Below, one piece after another: positions 52,486-61,468 of a DNA stretch of 64,000 nt. This DNA comes from Nocardia miyunensis NBRC 108239 (GTDB lineage: Bacteria > Actinomycetota > Actinomycetes > Mycobacteriales > Mycobacteriaceae). Numbering within the stretch: position 1 is the stretch's first letter; every line of letters begins with the position of its first letter. The position numbers and the translations under genes are program-made. Where the stretch lies: NCBI RefSeq assembly GCF_001613065.1, contig NZ_BDBQ01000067.1:1-64000 (forward strand), given 5' to 3'. The notes beneath the pieces are model-generated. The model was not told where the DNA came from, ran no database searches, and worked only from the letters and a program-made list of their open reading frames with translations.

Positions 52486-53160
52486 GTGACAACCACAGAA
52501 TCCGACGATGCGGACATGGCCGGCCAGGTCATCGGCGGCGGAACCGCGCACAGCATCGGCAGTTTCCGCTTCTGGTTCGCGGACCGCCGATGGGAGTGGT
52601 CCGACGAGGTCGCCGCGATCCACGGATATGCGCCCGGAACCATCGTGCCGACAACCGCGGTGCTGCTGTCGCACAAGCATCCGGACGATCGCGACCAGGT
52701 CGCCCGGACCCTGGCCGCGATGACCGAGACCGGCGAGCCCTTCTGCAGCCGGCACCGGATCATCGACACGGGCGGGCATGTGCGGCAGGTACTCGTCGTC
52801 GGCGATCAGTTGCTCGACGACGACGGGCGTGTGGTTGGCACCGCCGGCTACTACATCGACGTGACCGAGAGCTTCGACCAGGAACGCAAGACGGCGCTGG
52901 ACGATACGCTGCCCGAACTCATCGAGGCACGCGCGGTCATCGAGCAGGCGAAGGGCGCGCTGATGCTGATCTACGGCATCAACGCCAAGCAGGCGTTCCG
53001 GGTACTGCGATGGCGATCGCAGGAAACCAACACGAAACTGCGAGCCCTGGCCGAGCAGATCATGATCGAGGTGGCTCAGGCGAGAGGCGGCCCGCTCGAA
53101 CAGCGCACCCGATTCGACCATTTGCTGCTGACCGTGCACGAAAGGATCGAACCGAGCTGA
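52486..53160 (+). CDS. PAS-ANTAR regulator
   Basis: This ~224-residue protein has a PAS/PAC sensor fold (SIGSFRFWFADRRWEWSDEVAAIHGY, HPDDRDQVARTLAAM, VVGTAGYYIDVTES) followed by an ANTAR RNA-binding domain (VIEQAKGALMLIYGINAKQAFRVLRWRSQETNTKLRALAEQIM). ANTAR proteins bind paired RNA hairpins and prevent termination. The start is probably GTG 52486; ATG 52516 is possible. Convergent with sigF, so it may tune the same stress response. The ligand of the PAS domain is unknown. Confidence 0.85.
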   Translation: MTTTESDDADMAGQVIGGGTAHSIGSFRFWFADRRWEWSDEVAAIHGYAPGTIVPTTAVLLSHKHPDDRDQVARTLAAMTETGEPFCSRHRIIDTGGHVRQVLVVGDQLLDDDGRVVGTAGYYIDVTESFDQERKTALDDTLPELIEARAVIEQAKGALMLIYGINAKQAFRVLRWRSQETNTKLRALAEQIMIEVAQARGGPLEQRTRFDHLLLTVHERIEPS

Positions 53161-53180
53161 CCGTTGCCGAGCACTCCGGC

Positions 53181-53999
53181 TCAATCGTGGAGTGCCCGCT
53201 CGCGCAGTTCGGTCAGGGTCGCGGTGAGGATGCGGGAGACCTGCATCTGCGATACCCCGATCTGTTCGGCGATCTGGGACTGGGTGCGATTCTCGAAGAA
53301 CCGCAGGTGCAGCACCTCGCGTTCGCGGGCGGGGAGTTCGCGTAGCAGCGGGGCGACGGCGAGCGCGTTGTCGGTGAGCTCGTACCCGGTGTCTTCGGCG
53401 CCCAGTTCCCCGGCCACCCGCGCGGCTCCGGGATCTCGCTCGGGGTCGTCCGGTGAGCTGTCGATGGTGTCGGCGGTGTAGGCGTTGGCAGCCAGCAGCG
53501 CCCGGGTGATCTCGAGGCGGTCCACGTCGAGTTCGGCGGCCAGTTCCGCCGCGGTCGGCATGCGGTTCAGCCGGTGCGTGAGCCGTTCGGTGGCCGGTCC
53601 GAGAGCGGCCTGCAGTTCCTTGGCCGGGCGTGGGACGCGCACCATCCAGGTTCGGTCGCGGAAGTGGCGGCGTACCTCACCCATGATCGTCGGCACGGCG
53701 AAGGACAGGAACGAGGCGCCCTTGCCCGGCTCGAACCGGTCGACCGCCAGCACCAGGCCGAGCGAAGCCACCTGACACAGGTCGTCGTAGGTTTCCCCGC
53801 GCCGGGTGTAGCGGCGTGCGATGTGTTCGGCCAGCGGCAGGCATCTGTCCATGATCTGTTCGCGCAGCCAACCGCGTTCGGGATCTTCGGGTGGCAGGGC
53901 CACCATCTTCTCTAGCCAGGGTTCGATGTCGTCGTAGCTGTCGTGGCCCCGGCTGGACCGTGACGCGGATGCGAATCGGGCTGTGAGGTGGGTAGTCAT
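53181..53999 (-). CDS. SigF/SigB-type stress sigma factor
   Basis: This 272-residue group 3 sigma-70 has region 2 (RYTRRGETYDDLCQVASLGLVLAVDRF, FLSFAVPTIMGEVRRHFRDRTW), region 3 (RMPTAAELAAELDVD) and region 4 (LRFFENRTQSQIAEQIGVSQMQVSRIL). ATG 53999 with GGAGG six bases upstream; the longer frame is not supported. RNA polymerase with this type of factor reads GTTT-N15-GGGTAT-like promoters, five candidates for which lie nearby. No adjacent anti-sigma gene, but an RsbW-like one begins at 63863. Confidence 0.92.
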   Translation of the reverse strand: MTTHLTARFASASRSSRGHDSYDDIEPWLEKMVALPPEDPERGWLREQIMDRCLPLAEHIARRYTRRGETYDDLCQVASLGLVLAVDRFEPGKGASFLSFAVPTIMGEVRRHFRDRTWMVRVPRPAKELQAALGPATERLTHRLNRMPTAAELAAELDVDRLEITRALLAANAYTADTIDSSPDDPERDPGAARVAGELGAEDTGYELTDNALAVAPLLRELPAREREVLHLRFFENRTQSQIAEQIGVSQMQVSRILTATLTELRERALHD

Positions 54000-54219
54000 C
54001 GGATACCTCCGGCGGCCGAGTGCCTGCGCGGCGGCGCTGGGTAATGAACGCTGCCACGTCAGAAGGTCGCGAGCCCCAGTATTGTCGAATCCGCTCGCAC
54101 GGTCAGTCCAGAAAACGAAGCGCTCTGTCCAGTGCACGAAGCCTCGCCGCGGCCGTCCGCGAGAAGGACCGCCGGTGCGCACCATCGCGATACCCGTGCG
54201 ACCGGTGTGCACACGCCGT

Positions 54220-54244
54220 GATTGGTAAGTGATCGCCCGGGTAT
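54220..54244 (+). promoter_or_regulatory. SigF-type promoter candidate P3
   Basis: GATT (54220-54223), 15 bases, GGGTAT (54239-54244), 42 bases before the TPP-enzyme start. One mismatch in the -35 box, perfect -10 box, same spacing as the other sites. Confidence 0.5.
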
Positions 54245-54285
54245 CCGCCGCCGGACTGCATCGGATGACACGGACAGGAGCGGAC

Positions 54286-56079
54286 ATGGTTCAACAGGTT
54301 GGCGATTACGTGCTGGCGCGCCTGCGGGAATGGGGTGTGCGGCAGGTTTTCGGCTATCCCGGCGACGGTATCAACGGCCTGGTGGCCGCGTTCGGCCGCG
54401 CGGGGAACAAGCCCGCGTTCGTGCAGGCCCGGCATGAGGAGATGGCCGCGTTCGAGGCGGTGGGTTATGCCAAGTTCAGCGGCGAGGTGGGAGTCTGCGC
54501 GGCGACCTCGGGCCCGGGTGCGATCCATCTGCTCAACGGGTTGTACGACGCGAAACTCGATCATGTTCCGGTGGTCGCGATCGTGGGGCAGACCGCGCGC
54601 AGCGCGATGGGTGGTAATTATCAGCAGGAAGTGGACTTGCAGGCCCTGTACAAGGATGTGGCCAGTGACTATCTGGTCGAGGTGAATGTCGCCAGTCAGC
54701 TGCCCAACGCGCTGGATCGCGCCTTCCGGATCGCCCGCACGCGCAGTGCGCCGACCGCGGTGATCATTCCGTCGGATCTGCAGGAGGAGCCGTACCAGGC
54801 GCCCACGCACGAGTTCAAGCAGGTGCCCTCGAGCCCGCCGGCGCAGTCCGGGGCGCGGGTGGTGCCCGACCGGGCCGAGGTGCGGCGGGCCGCGGAGATT
54901 CTCGAGGCCGGGTCGCGGGTGGCGATCCTGGCCGGGCAGGGCGCGCGTGGCGCTGCCGCGGAGCTCACCGAACTCGCGGAGATCACCGGGGCGGGCGTGG
55001 CAAAGGCGCTGCTGGGCAAGGATGTGCTGTCCGACGATCTTCCGTTCGTCACCGGGTCGGTCGGTCTGCTGGGTACCCGGCCCAGTTACGAGTTGATGCG
55101 TGATTGCGACACTTTGTTGATCGTCGGCTCGAATCTGCCTTATGCGCAATTCTTTCCGGAGTTCGGTCAGGCGCGCGCGGTGCAGATCGATATCGACGGA
55201 GCGATGATCGGCATGCGCTATCCGACCGAGGTGAATCTCGTCGGTGATGCGAAAGCGACTCTGTCGGAGTTGATTCCGCTGTTGACGCGTAAGACCGATC
55301 GCAGTTGGCGGGAGAAGATCGAAGCGGGAGTGGCGCGTTGGTGGGACACGATCGAACGGCAGTCGATGCTCGAGGCGAAGCCGGTGAATCCGATGCGTGT
55401 GGTGTGGGAGTTGTCCCAGCGTGTCCCCGACAACGCGATCCTGACCGCTGATTCGGGGTCTTCCACCAACTGGTACGCCCGGTGCCTGCGGATGCGCGGG
55501 ACGATGCGCGGCTCGTTGTCCGGGACGCTGGCGACGATGGGGCCCGGGGTTCCGTACGCGATCGGTGCGAAGTTCGCGCACCCCGACCGTCCGGTGATCG
55601 CGCTGGTGGGTGACGGGGCGATGCAGATGAACGGCCTTGCCGAGTTGATGACCATCGCCCGTTACCACGAGCAGTGGAGTGATCCGCGATTGATCGTGTG
55701 CATCTTCCACAACAACGACCTGAACCAGGTGACCTGGGAGTTGCGGGCGATGGGCGGTGCACCGAAATTCGAAGAGTCCCAGTCGCTTCCGGATATCTCC
55801 TATGCCGAGGTCGCACGGGTGCTGGGTTTGTCCGCCGTCGCGATCGACGATCCGGGCCAGCTCGCGGGCGCGTGGGACCAAGCGCTGCACGCCGAGGGGC
55901 CCACGGTCCTGGACGTGCGCTGTGACCCGGAGATGCCTCCGATCCCTCCGCACGCGACCTTCGAGCAGATGAAGGAGACCGTCGAGTCGATCCTGCGGGG
56001 CGATCCGAACGCCTGGCACATGATGACCCAGGGAGTGAAAACCAAAGCGCAGGAATTCGTTCCGAACCGCACCAGCTGA
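54286..56079 (+). CDS. TPP-dependent pyruvate-oxidase-like enzyme
   Basis: This 597-residue protein has the three-domain layout of pyruvate oxidase/acetohydroxyacid synthase. The N-terminal PYR domain has GYPGDGINGL, the catalytic Glu in QARHEEMAAFEAVGYAKF and ATSGPGAIHLLNGLYDAK. The middle domain follows (RVAILAGQGARGA), then the PP domain with the TPP/Mg motif GDGAMQMN...FHNNDL. ATG 54286 has AGGAG six bases upstream. First gene of an operon with hemerythrin and Mrp genes. Likely oxidises pyruvate to acetate with quinone or FAD, but a related 2-oxoacid is possible. Confidence 0.85.
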   Translation: MVQQVGDYVLARLREWGVRQVFGYPGDGINGLVAAFGRAGNKPAFVQARHEEMAAFEAVGYAKFSGEVGVCAATSGPGAIHLLNGLYDAKLDHVPVVAIVGQTARSAMGGNYQQEVDLQALYKDVASDYLVEVNVASQLPNALDRAFRIARTRSAPTAVIIPSDLQEEPYQAPTHEFKQVPSSPPAQSGARVVPDRAEVRRAAEILEAGSRVAILAGQGARGAAAELTELAEITGAGVAKALLGKDVLSDDLPFVTGSVGLLGTRPSYELMRDCDTLLIVGSNLPYAQFFPEFGQARAVQIDIDGAMIGMRYPTEVNLVGDAKATLSELIPLLTRKTDRSWREKIEAGVARWWDTIERQSMLEAKPVNPMRVVWELSQRVPDNAILTADSGSSTNWYARCLRMRGTMRGSLSGTLATMGPGVPYAIGAKFAHPDRPVIALVGDGAMQMNGLAELMTIARYHEQWSDPRLIVCIFHNNDLNQVTWELRAMGGAPKFEESQSLPDISYAEVARVLGLSAVAIDDPGQLAGAWDQALHAEGPTVLDVRCDPEMPPIPPHATFEQMKETVESILRGDPNAWHMMTQGVKTKAQEFVPNRTS

Positions 56080-56110
56080 AACATCTACTCGCACAGCCAG
56101 GGAGCGCGAC

Positions 56111-56677
56111 ATGGACAATCGGACCGACCAGGACGTCGTCGATGTGCTGACCGCCCAGCACCAGCAGATCTCGACATTGATAGAGCAGATCCGCGGCGAT
56201 CACGATGACAAACAACAGCTGTTCAACGAACTGGTGCGACTGCTCGCTGTGCACGAGAGCGCCGAGGAGGAGGTGGTCCATCCGGCCGCCAAACGTGCTG
56301 CCTTCGGTGTCGAGGACATGGTGAAAACCCGCCTGGGCGAGGAGAATCGCGCGAAGCAGCACCTCGCGGACCTGTACGACATGGGCGTCGAGCACCCGGA
56401 ATTCGCTGCGAGATTCGCCCGCTTCGCGGACGCGGTCGCCGACCACGCCGCCCACGAGGAGGCCGAGGAATTCACCATGCTGCGCAAGCAGTTCTCCGAA
56501 ACCCAGTTGCAGCGGATGGCCGAATCCGTGCGATTCGCCGAATCGGTGGCGCCGACCCGCCCGCACCCACGCGCGGGGGAGTCCGCCGTCGCGAATGTGC
56601 TCGTGGGCCCGCCGTTCGCGCTCTTCGATCGAATCCGCGATGCTCTTCGCGACCGGGGCGAGGACACCCACGCATGA
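56111..56677 (+). CDS. Hemerythrin-domain protein
   Basis: This 188-residue four-helix bundle has the hemerythrin metal-ligand pattern: LTAQHQQISTLIEQIR, LLAVHESAEEEVVHPAAKR, and HAAHEEAEEFTMLRKQF. These give His and Glu/Asp ligands for a diiron site that can bind O2 or respond to NO or redox. A proline-rich tail follows. ATG 56111, 31 bases after the TPP gene; its stop overlaps mrpE (ATGA). Its place in an antiporter operon is unusual. Confidence 0.88.
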   Translation: MDNRTDQDVVDVLTAQHQQISTLIEQIRGDHDDKQQLFNELVRLLAVHESAEEEVVHPAAKRAAFGVEDMVKTRLGEENRAKQHLADLYDMGVEHPEFAARFARFADAVADHAAHEEAEEFTMLRKQFSETQLQRMAESVRFAESVAPTRPHPRAGESAVANVLVGPPFALFDRIRDALRDRGEDTHA

Positions 56678-57189
56678 GTGATACGAGCTCCGGGAGCCGT
56701 GCCGGGGCGGTCCTGGAGGCGATCGTGTGGTGGGCGACGGGCGTGGCGGTCTGGCAGGCCACGGTGACTACGCCGAGCGTGCAGGAATGGGTGGCCGCCG
56801 CGTTGTTCGCGGCGCCGGTCGCGGTGTGCGCGCGGGCGGCGCGCCATGCCGCTCGCGGCTCGTGGCGGCTTCCGGCGGAGTCGATCCTGTTGTCCGCGCG
56901 GCTGATTCCCGCGATCCTGGCCGACAGTGCGGGCGCGATGTGGCTGGCGGTTCGCCGTCGCGGCGCGGGCGGTGAATTCGCCCAGCTCCCAATGCCATTG
57001 GAACCAGCCGAGGCGCGGCGCGCCGGGCGTGAGGCGATGACGACGGTGCTGACCTGCGCCACTCCGGGCGCACTGGTCGTCGGCGCCGACCGGGAACGCC
57101 AATGCCTGCACGTGCACACGCTGCCGCTGCCGCCGACCGCGATGGCTCGGCGAATGCGCCGGTCCACCGCGACGGGGGACCGCCGATGA
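56674..57189 (+). CDS. mrpE: Mrp-type antiporter subunit E
   Basis: This 171-residue membrane protein has an N-terminal helical part and the conserved region RLIPAILADSAGAMWLAV, then EAMTTVLTCATPGALVVGADRERQCLHVHTLP, the soluble MrpE/MnhE domain. It overlaps the hemerythrin stop and the next gene by four bases. MrpE helps assemble the multi-subunit Na+/H+ antiporter. Confidence 0.85.
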   Translation: MSDTSSGSRAGAVLEAIVWWATGVAVWQATVTTPSVQEWVAAALFAAPVAVCARAARHAARGSWRLPAESILLSARLIPAILADSAGAMWLAVRRRGAGGEFAQLPMPLEPAEARRAGREAMTTVLTCATPGALVVGADRERQCLHVHTLPLPPTAMARRMRRSTATGDRR

Positions 57190-57449
57190 GCCGTGCGATA
57201 TGGCTGACCGCCAGTGCCGTCCTGCTGATCGGTGCGATCGCGCCGTGCTTGGTCTTGACCGCCCACGACACCGCCGCGCACAGGCTGGTCGGCCTTCAGC
57301 TGATCAGTTCGGTGACGACCATCGTCCTGGTGGCCGTCAGCCTCGGCGTGGGCCGCCCGGACTATCTGATCGTGCCCTTCGTGCTGGCCCTGCTCTCCTT
57401 TGCCGGAACGCTGGTGTACACGCGGCTGATCGGAGCGTCCGATGGCTGA
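57186..57449 (+). CDS. mrpF: Mrp-type antiporter subunit F
   Basis: This 87-residue, three-helix protein has the MrpF pattern: an N-terminal helix (TASAVLLIGAIAPCLVLT), then AAHRLVGLQLISSVTTIVLVA, then PDYLIVPFVLALLSFAGTLV. ATG overlaps mrpE and the stop overlaps mrpG. Short length is normal for the family. Confidence 0.82.
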   Translation: MSRAIWLTASAVLLIGAIAPCLVLTAHDTAAHRLVGLQLISSVTTIVLVAVSLGVGRPDYLIVPFVLALLSFAGTLVYTRLIGASDG

Positions 57450-57759
57450 GGTGGCCCAGTGGGCGGCGGTCGGCGCGCTCGGGCTGTCCGTGGCCGCCGC
57501 GGTAGCCGCGACCCTGGCGACGGTGTGGATGCGGGATGTCCCGACACGATTGCACTATCCGGGCATCATCGGATCGGTGAGCGGGCCGCTGCTGGCATTG
57601 GCCGTCCTGCTCGACGAGGGGCCGGGCCTGACCGCCCTGACCGTGGCCGCGACCATGGCGTTGCTCGCGGTCACCGGTCCGGTGCTGACCGCCGCGATCG
57701 GCAAGCTCAACGCACCTGCCGCGGTCCGCCCCGCCGAGGACGGCCGGGGGGAGCGATGA
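57442..57759 (+). CDS. mrpG: Mrp-type antiporter subunit G
   Basis: This 105-residue protein has three helices: AVGALGLSVAAAVAATLATV, then the MrpG-type region RDVPTRLHYPGIIGSVSGPL, then TALTVAATMALLAVTGPVLT. Overlaps mrpF by eight bases and the next gene by four. Part of the small-subunit bundle of the antiporter. Confidence 0.82.
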   Translation: MAEVAQWAAVGALGLSVAAAVAATLATVWMRDVPTRLHYPGIIGSVSGPLLALAVLLDEGPGLTALTVAATMALLAVTGPVLTAAIGKLNAPAAVRPAEDGRGER

Positions 57760-57998
57760 GCGTTCTGCTGGCGATCGCGCTGATCCTGGTGGCAGTCGCG
57801 GGGACGATCGTGGTGTGGACCGATGCTCCTGGGCGGCAGGCGGTCTCGTTGGCGGTGTACGGCGTCCTGCTGGCTCCGGCGTTTCTGCTGCTGGGCGCGC
57901 CCGACGTGGCGTTGTCGCAGATCGCGGTGGGTTCCGCGGTGGTACCGCTGATGGTGTTGCTCGCCGTCCGCGTCGTCGCGAAACGACAGCGCCGATGA
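57756..57998 (+). CDS. DUF4040 / MbhD-like subunit (MrpA C-terminal equivalent)
   Basis: This 80-residue, three-helix protein with VYGVLLAPAFLLLGAPDVALSQIAVGSAVVPLMVL matches the DUF4040/MbhD segment that in standard antiporters is fused to the end of MrpA. Here it stands alone, as in archaeal Mbh and Mbx complexes. Start ATG 57756; overlaps on both sides. No full MrpA gene with a NuoL-like part is visible in the window. Confidence 0.78.
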   Translation: MSVLLAIALILVAVAGTIVVWTDAPGRQAVSLAVYGVLLAPAFLLLGAPDVALSQIAVGSAVVPLMVLLAVRVVAKRQRR

Positions 57999-58732
57999 CC
58001 ACCACCGGACGGTGGGCGGTGTTCCTGCTCGGCGCGGCGGGCGTGCTGGCGGCGCTCCTCGTGGCGGTCTGGCACCTGCCCGCGTTCGGCGCGGACGCGC
58101 ATCCCTATCGCGACGCCGCCGTCGCCGCCGCCCAGCAGCAGAACTCACCGAATGTGGTGTCCTCCATCAACTTCGATCAACGTGGCTTCGACACCCTCGG
58201 CGAGGAGGCCATTCTCGTCGCGGCGGTCCTGGGCGCGGCCACCCTGCTGCGCGAGTCGGTGCCTGCACGGGCGAAGGCCCCTGTCCGCAAGGCCGGACTG
58301 CTGGCCGCGACCGCGATGGCCGGATATCTGCTGCTGCCGATCACCCTGGTGATCGGCGCCGATGTCGTCGTGCACGGCCATCTGACGCCCGGCGGCGGCT
58401 TTCAGGGCGGTGTCGTGCTGGCGACCGGTGTCCATCTGCTCTATATCGCCGGAGACTACGAGGCGCTGCGACGCGTACGCCCACTGACCTGGTACGAATT
58501 CGGCGAGGCGGGCGGTCTGGGCGCGGTGGTCGTCCTCGGTGTGGCGGGACTCGTGAGCGGGGCCGGGTTCCTGGCCAACATCGTGCCGCTCGGCAGCGCC
58601 GGGCAACTGCTGTCGGCGGGAACCGTGCCGGTGTACAGCTGTGCGGTCGGCATCGCGGTCGGCAGTGGCGTGGTCGTGCTGCTGGCGCAATTCCTCGACC
58701 GGCACGAGTCGGCCGAAAAGGGTTGCCCATGA
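57995..58732 (+). CDS. mrpB: Mrp-type antiporter subunit B
   Basis: This 245-residue protein joins an N-terminal extension, which holds an MbhE-like element (NSPNVVSSINFDQRGFDTLGEEAILVAAVLGAATLL), to an MnhB domain with HGHLTPGGGFQGGVVLATGVHLLYIAG, the family hallmark. Several helices follow. Thus two Mbh subunits (E and F) appear fused here. Start ATG 57995, overlapping the previous gene. Confidence 0.82.
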   Translation: MTTTGRWAVFLLGAAGVLAALLVAVWHLPAFGADAHPYRDAAVAAAQQQNSPNVVSSINFDQRGFDTLGEEAILVAAVLGAATLLRESVPARAKAPVRKAGLLAATAMAGYLLLPITLVIGADVVVHGHLTPGGGFQGGVVLATGVHLLYIAGDYEALRRVRPLTWYEFGEAGGLGAVVVLGVAGLVSGAGFLANIVPLGSAGQLLSAGTVPVYSCAVGIAVGSGVVVLLAQFLDRHESAEKGCP

Positions 58733-59076
58733 GCGTATTTCCGTATGTGGTGGCCGTGTGGCTGCTGCTGGCCGGTATCACCGGCGTCGTGCGCAGCCGC
58801 CATCTGGTGCACACGGTCGTGTGCGTGTCGATCGCCCAGTCGAGCACCTATGTCCTGCTGCTGGCGATCGGTTATCAGCGTGGCGCCACCGCGCCGATCT
58901 TCGGATCGGCGAACCCGCCGGGGTCGCGGGTCGTCGATCCGGTCGTGCAGGCGATGGCGTTGACCGACATCGTCGTCTCGGCGACGGTGACCGCGCTCCT
59001 GCTGGCCCTGGTGATCCAGGTCGCCAAGCGGCACGGCACCGTCGTCCCCGACGAACTGCATGCGCTGCGCGGCTGA
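58729..59076 (+). CDS. mrpC: Mrp-type antiporter subunit C
   Basis: This 115-residue NuoK-like subunit has three helices and the conserved HLVHTVVCVSIAQSSTYVLLLAIGY and DPVVQAMALTDIVVSATVTALLLAL. MrpC and NuoK share fold and place beside the channel subunit. ATG 58729 overlaps mrpB; mrpD starts at the base after its stop. Confidence 0.88.
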   Translation: MSVFPYVVAVWLLLAGITGVVRSRHLVHTVVCVSIAQSSTYVLLLAIGYQRGATAPIFGSANPPGSRVVDPVVQAMALTDIVVSATVTALLLALVIQVAKRHGTVVPDELHALRG

Positions 59077-60882
59077 ATGCTCACCCCGAATGCCCTGCCG
59101 CCCTTGGTGATAGCTCTGCCCATCGCCGGTGCGTGTCTGTTGCTGGCCCTCGGACGGCACGTCTCCCGGCGGGTGATCGACAGCCTCGCCCTCGCGGTGG
59201 CGGCGGCGGGCACGGCGTGCGCGGGCTGTCTGTTGTACGCCGCCGGTCACGGCGCGGTGGTGACCTGGGCGGGCGGATGGCGGCCGACGGCGCATTTCGC
59301 GGTCGGCATCGTGCTGGTCGCCGATCAGGTCGGGGCCGGGGCCGCGCTGCTGGTCGCGGTGCTGACCCTGCTGGCGCTGTTGTTCGGCTGGCACTACTTC
59401 GACGATCTACAGGCCCACTATCCCGCCCTGATGTTGCTGTTCAGCGCGGGCATGAGCGGATTCGCGCTCACCGGCGACCTGTTCGACATGTTCGTGTTCT
59501 TCGAGTTGATGAGCGTCGCCGCCTACGCGCTGACGGGCCTGAAGAACGAAGAACCCGAATCGGTGCAGGGCGGCCTCAATTTCGGCGTGATCAACTCGCT
59601 CGGCGCCTACCTGTGCCTGTTCGGAATCGGACTGGTATACGCCCGCACCGGGCAACTCGGCCTGCCCCAACTCGCCGCCGAACTGGCAGGTCACGGCCGC
59701 GATATCGTGGTTATCGTCGGATTCGCGCTGGTCGTCACGGGGTGGCTGGTGAAGGCCGCGGTGGTGCCGTTTCATTTCTGGCTGGCCGACGCTCATGCCG
59801 TGGCCCCCGCGCCGGTGTGCGTGCTGTTCTCCGGGGTCATGGCGCCGCTGGGGATCTACGGTATGGCCCGGCTGTATTGGTCGGGGTTCCGCGTCGCGCT
59901 CGCACCGGCGGCCGTGCATCGGATGATGCTGGTGCTCGCGCTGGTCACCGCCGTGCTCGGTGCGGTGATGTGCCTGATGCAGCGGCATCTCAAACGCATG
60001 CTGGCCTATTCGACGATCGCGCATATCGGCCTGTTCCTGCTCGGCATCGCCGCATTGACACCCGCCGGCGTCGCGGCCGCGGCGCTCTACCTGGCCGGGC
60101 ATGCGGCGGTGAAGGGCGCGCTGTTCCTGATGACGGGAATCATCCTGTCGCAGTACCGATCCCTGGACGAACATCGGCTCTTCGGCCGGGTCCGGCATCC
60201 CGGTATCGGCGCGCTGTTCGTGGTGGCGGCGGTGATGCTGGCCGGATTGCCGATGACGGGCGCCGGGCTGGGCAAGGCGCTGCTCGAGGAATCGGGCCGT
60301 TCGGGGGCGCTGACCGCGACGGTGATCGTCGTCTCCGCACTCACCGGCGCGGCGGTGCTGCGCGCCGGACTGCGCGTGTTCTTCGGCTCGGGTGATCGGC
60401 CCGGCGTCGCGAACACCGAGCAGGAGACCACCGGCGCGCACGAACAACCCGACGCCGCCACACCCGCCGGGCGTCCGCCCGCGACCATGGTCGGAGCGGT
60501 GGTCGCCCTGCTCGCGCTCGCGGTCGCGCTGGGGGTCCCCGCGGTCGCCGGGGCGGCCGGTCCGGCAGCCGCGCAGTTCTGTGATTCGCTCGGCTACCGG
60601 ACTCGTGCGTTGCGGGGAATCGCGACCGTCGCCCCGGGCGGACCCCATATCGAGTGGACCGCGACCGGGATCGCCTGGGGCGCGGCCTCGGCCGCACTTG
60701 CCGTGGCGATTGCCGCCTGCGCCCTGTTCCTCCCACCGAAACTATTGCCGCGCACGGTGTCTCGCTCGACCCGGACGCTCACCACCGCGCTGCACCGGCT
60801 GCACAGCGGTCACCTCGGTGACTACGCCGCGTGGCTGATGGTCGGCGCGGCCGTGGTCACAGCCTTGATCGCGAGTGGTTGA
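59077..60882 (+). CDS. mrpD: Mrp-type antiporter subunit D (NuoN/M-like)
   Basis: This 601-residue channel subunit has about 14-16 helices. Ion-path residues expected in the family are visible: Glu in MFVFFELMSVAAYALTG, Lys/His in VKAAVVPFHFWLADAHAVAPAPV, Lys in RHLKRMLAYSTIAHIG, and His/Lys in YLAGHAAVKGALFLMTG. A hydrophilic loop (~445-470) and two more helices extend the C-terminus. Last gene of the operon. As the only large channel subunit it would be the sole proton or cation path, unless another is encoded elsewhere. Confidence 0.88.
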   Translation: MLTPNALPPLVIALPIAGACLLLALGRHVSRRVIDSLALAVAAAGTACAGCLLYAAGHGAVVTWAGGWRPTAHFAVGIVLVADQVGAGAALLVAVLTLLALLFGWHYFDDLQAHYPALMLLFSAGMSGFALTGDLFDMFVFFELMSVAAYALTGLKNEEPESVQGGLNFGVINSLGAYLCLFGIGLVYARTGQLGLPQLAAELAGHGRDIVVIVGFALVVTGWLVKAAVVPFHFWLADAHAVAPAPVCVLFSGVMAPLGIYGMARLYWSGFRVALAPAAVHRMMLVLALVTAVLGAVMCLMQRHLKRMLAYSTIAHIGLFLLGIAALTPAGVAAAALYLAGHAAVKGALFLMTGIILSQYRSLDEHRLFGRVRHPGIGALFVVAAVMLAGLPMTGAGLGKALLEESGRSGALTATVIVVSALTGAAVLRAGLRVFFGSGDRPGVANTEQETTGAHEQPDAATPAGRPPATMVGAVVALLALAVALGVPAVAGAAGPAAAQFCDSLGYRTRALRGIATVAPGGPHIEWTATGIAWGAASAALAVAIAACALFLPPKLLPRTVSRSTRTLTTALHRLHSGHLGDYAAWLMVGAAVVTALIASG

Positions 60883-60915
60883 CGCACCTGGCGACGTTCA
60901 TCCGTTCGTCCCGGC

Positions 60916-61401
60916 TCAGCTGGGAGCGGTGGCGACCTGCGCCTGCCACATCCAATGCAGTTGTTCCAGCCGGGCTGTCATGCCGATGAGCAGGTCCTGG
61001 GTCACCGGGTCGGCCTTCTCCGTCTCGTCGATCCGCTCCCGGAGCCGGGCGATCACCGCGCCGAGATTGGCGACGATCGCATCGATGACCGCTGTGTCCT
61101 GCTGCCAGCCCGCCGGGAATCCGATCGCCGAGGAGGATTCGGCGACCGCGCTGGCGCGCCCGTCGGGGCTGACCCCGATCGCGGTGGCGCGCTCGGCGGC
61201 CTCGTCGGTGAAATCCCTTGCAGCGGTGACCAGTTCGTCCAGGGCCAGATGTACCGAGCGGAAGTGGCGTCCGATGACGTTCCAGTGCGCCTGCTTGGCG
61301 ATCAACGACAGGTCGATCAGATCGACCACCGTGCCGCGCAGGGCATCTCCGGTAATGCGTTGTGCGTTCTCGTCGAGCGTGCTCGTAATCGGCTTCGACA
61401 T
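60916..61401 (-). CDS. dps: Dps-family DNA-protecting ferritin
   Basis: This 161-residue protein has the Dps ferroxidase pattern AHWNVIGRHFRSVHLALDE: His39, His51, Asp66 and Glu70 at the spacing of the E. coli enzyme. It starts at ATG 61401, with GAGGAG upstream; a slightly longer start at 61422 is possible. Dps oxidises Fe(II) with peroxide and coats DNA under stress. It converges with the end of the Mrp operon. Confidence 0.92.
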   Translation of the reverse strand: MSKPITSTLDENAQRITGDALRGTVVDLIDLSLIAKQAHWNVIGRHFRSVHLALDELVTAARDFTDEAAERATAIGVSPDGRASAVAESSSAIGFPAGWQQDTAVIDAIVANLGAVIARLRERIDETEKADPVTQDLLIGMTARLEQLHWMWQAQVATAPS

Positions 61402-61468
61402 CGTGGTGTGTCTCCTCTCCATGGGTGTGCCCCGCGCCGCCGAACCGGTGGCCGGTACGGGGTGTTTC

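Noticed and set aside
51228..52486. Long upstream extensions of the heme-oxygenase-like (minus) and PAS-ANTAR (plus) frames
   Set aside because: They cross the KGG, two-helix and DUF5709 genes, each of which has its own strong ribosome site; the shorter starts at 51228 and 52486 are preferred.
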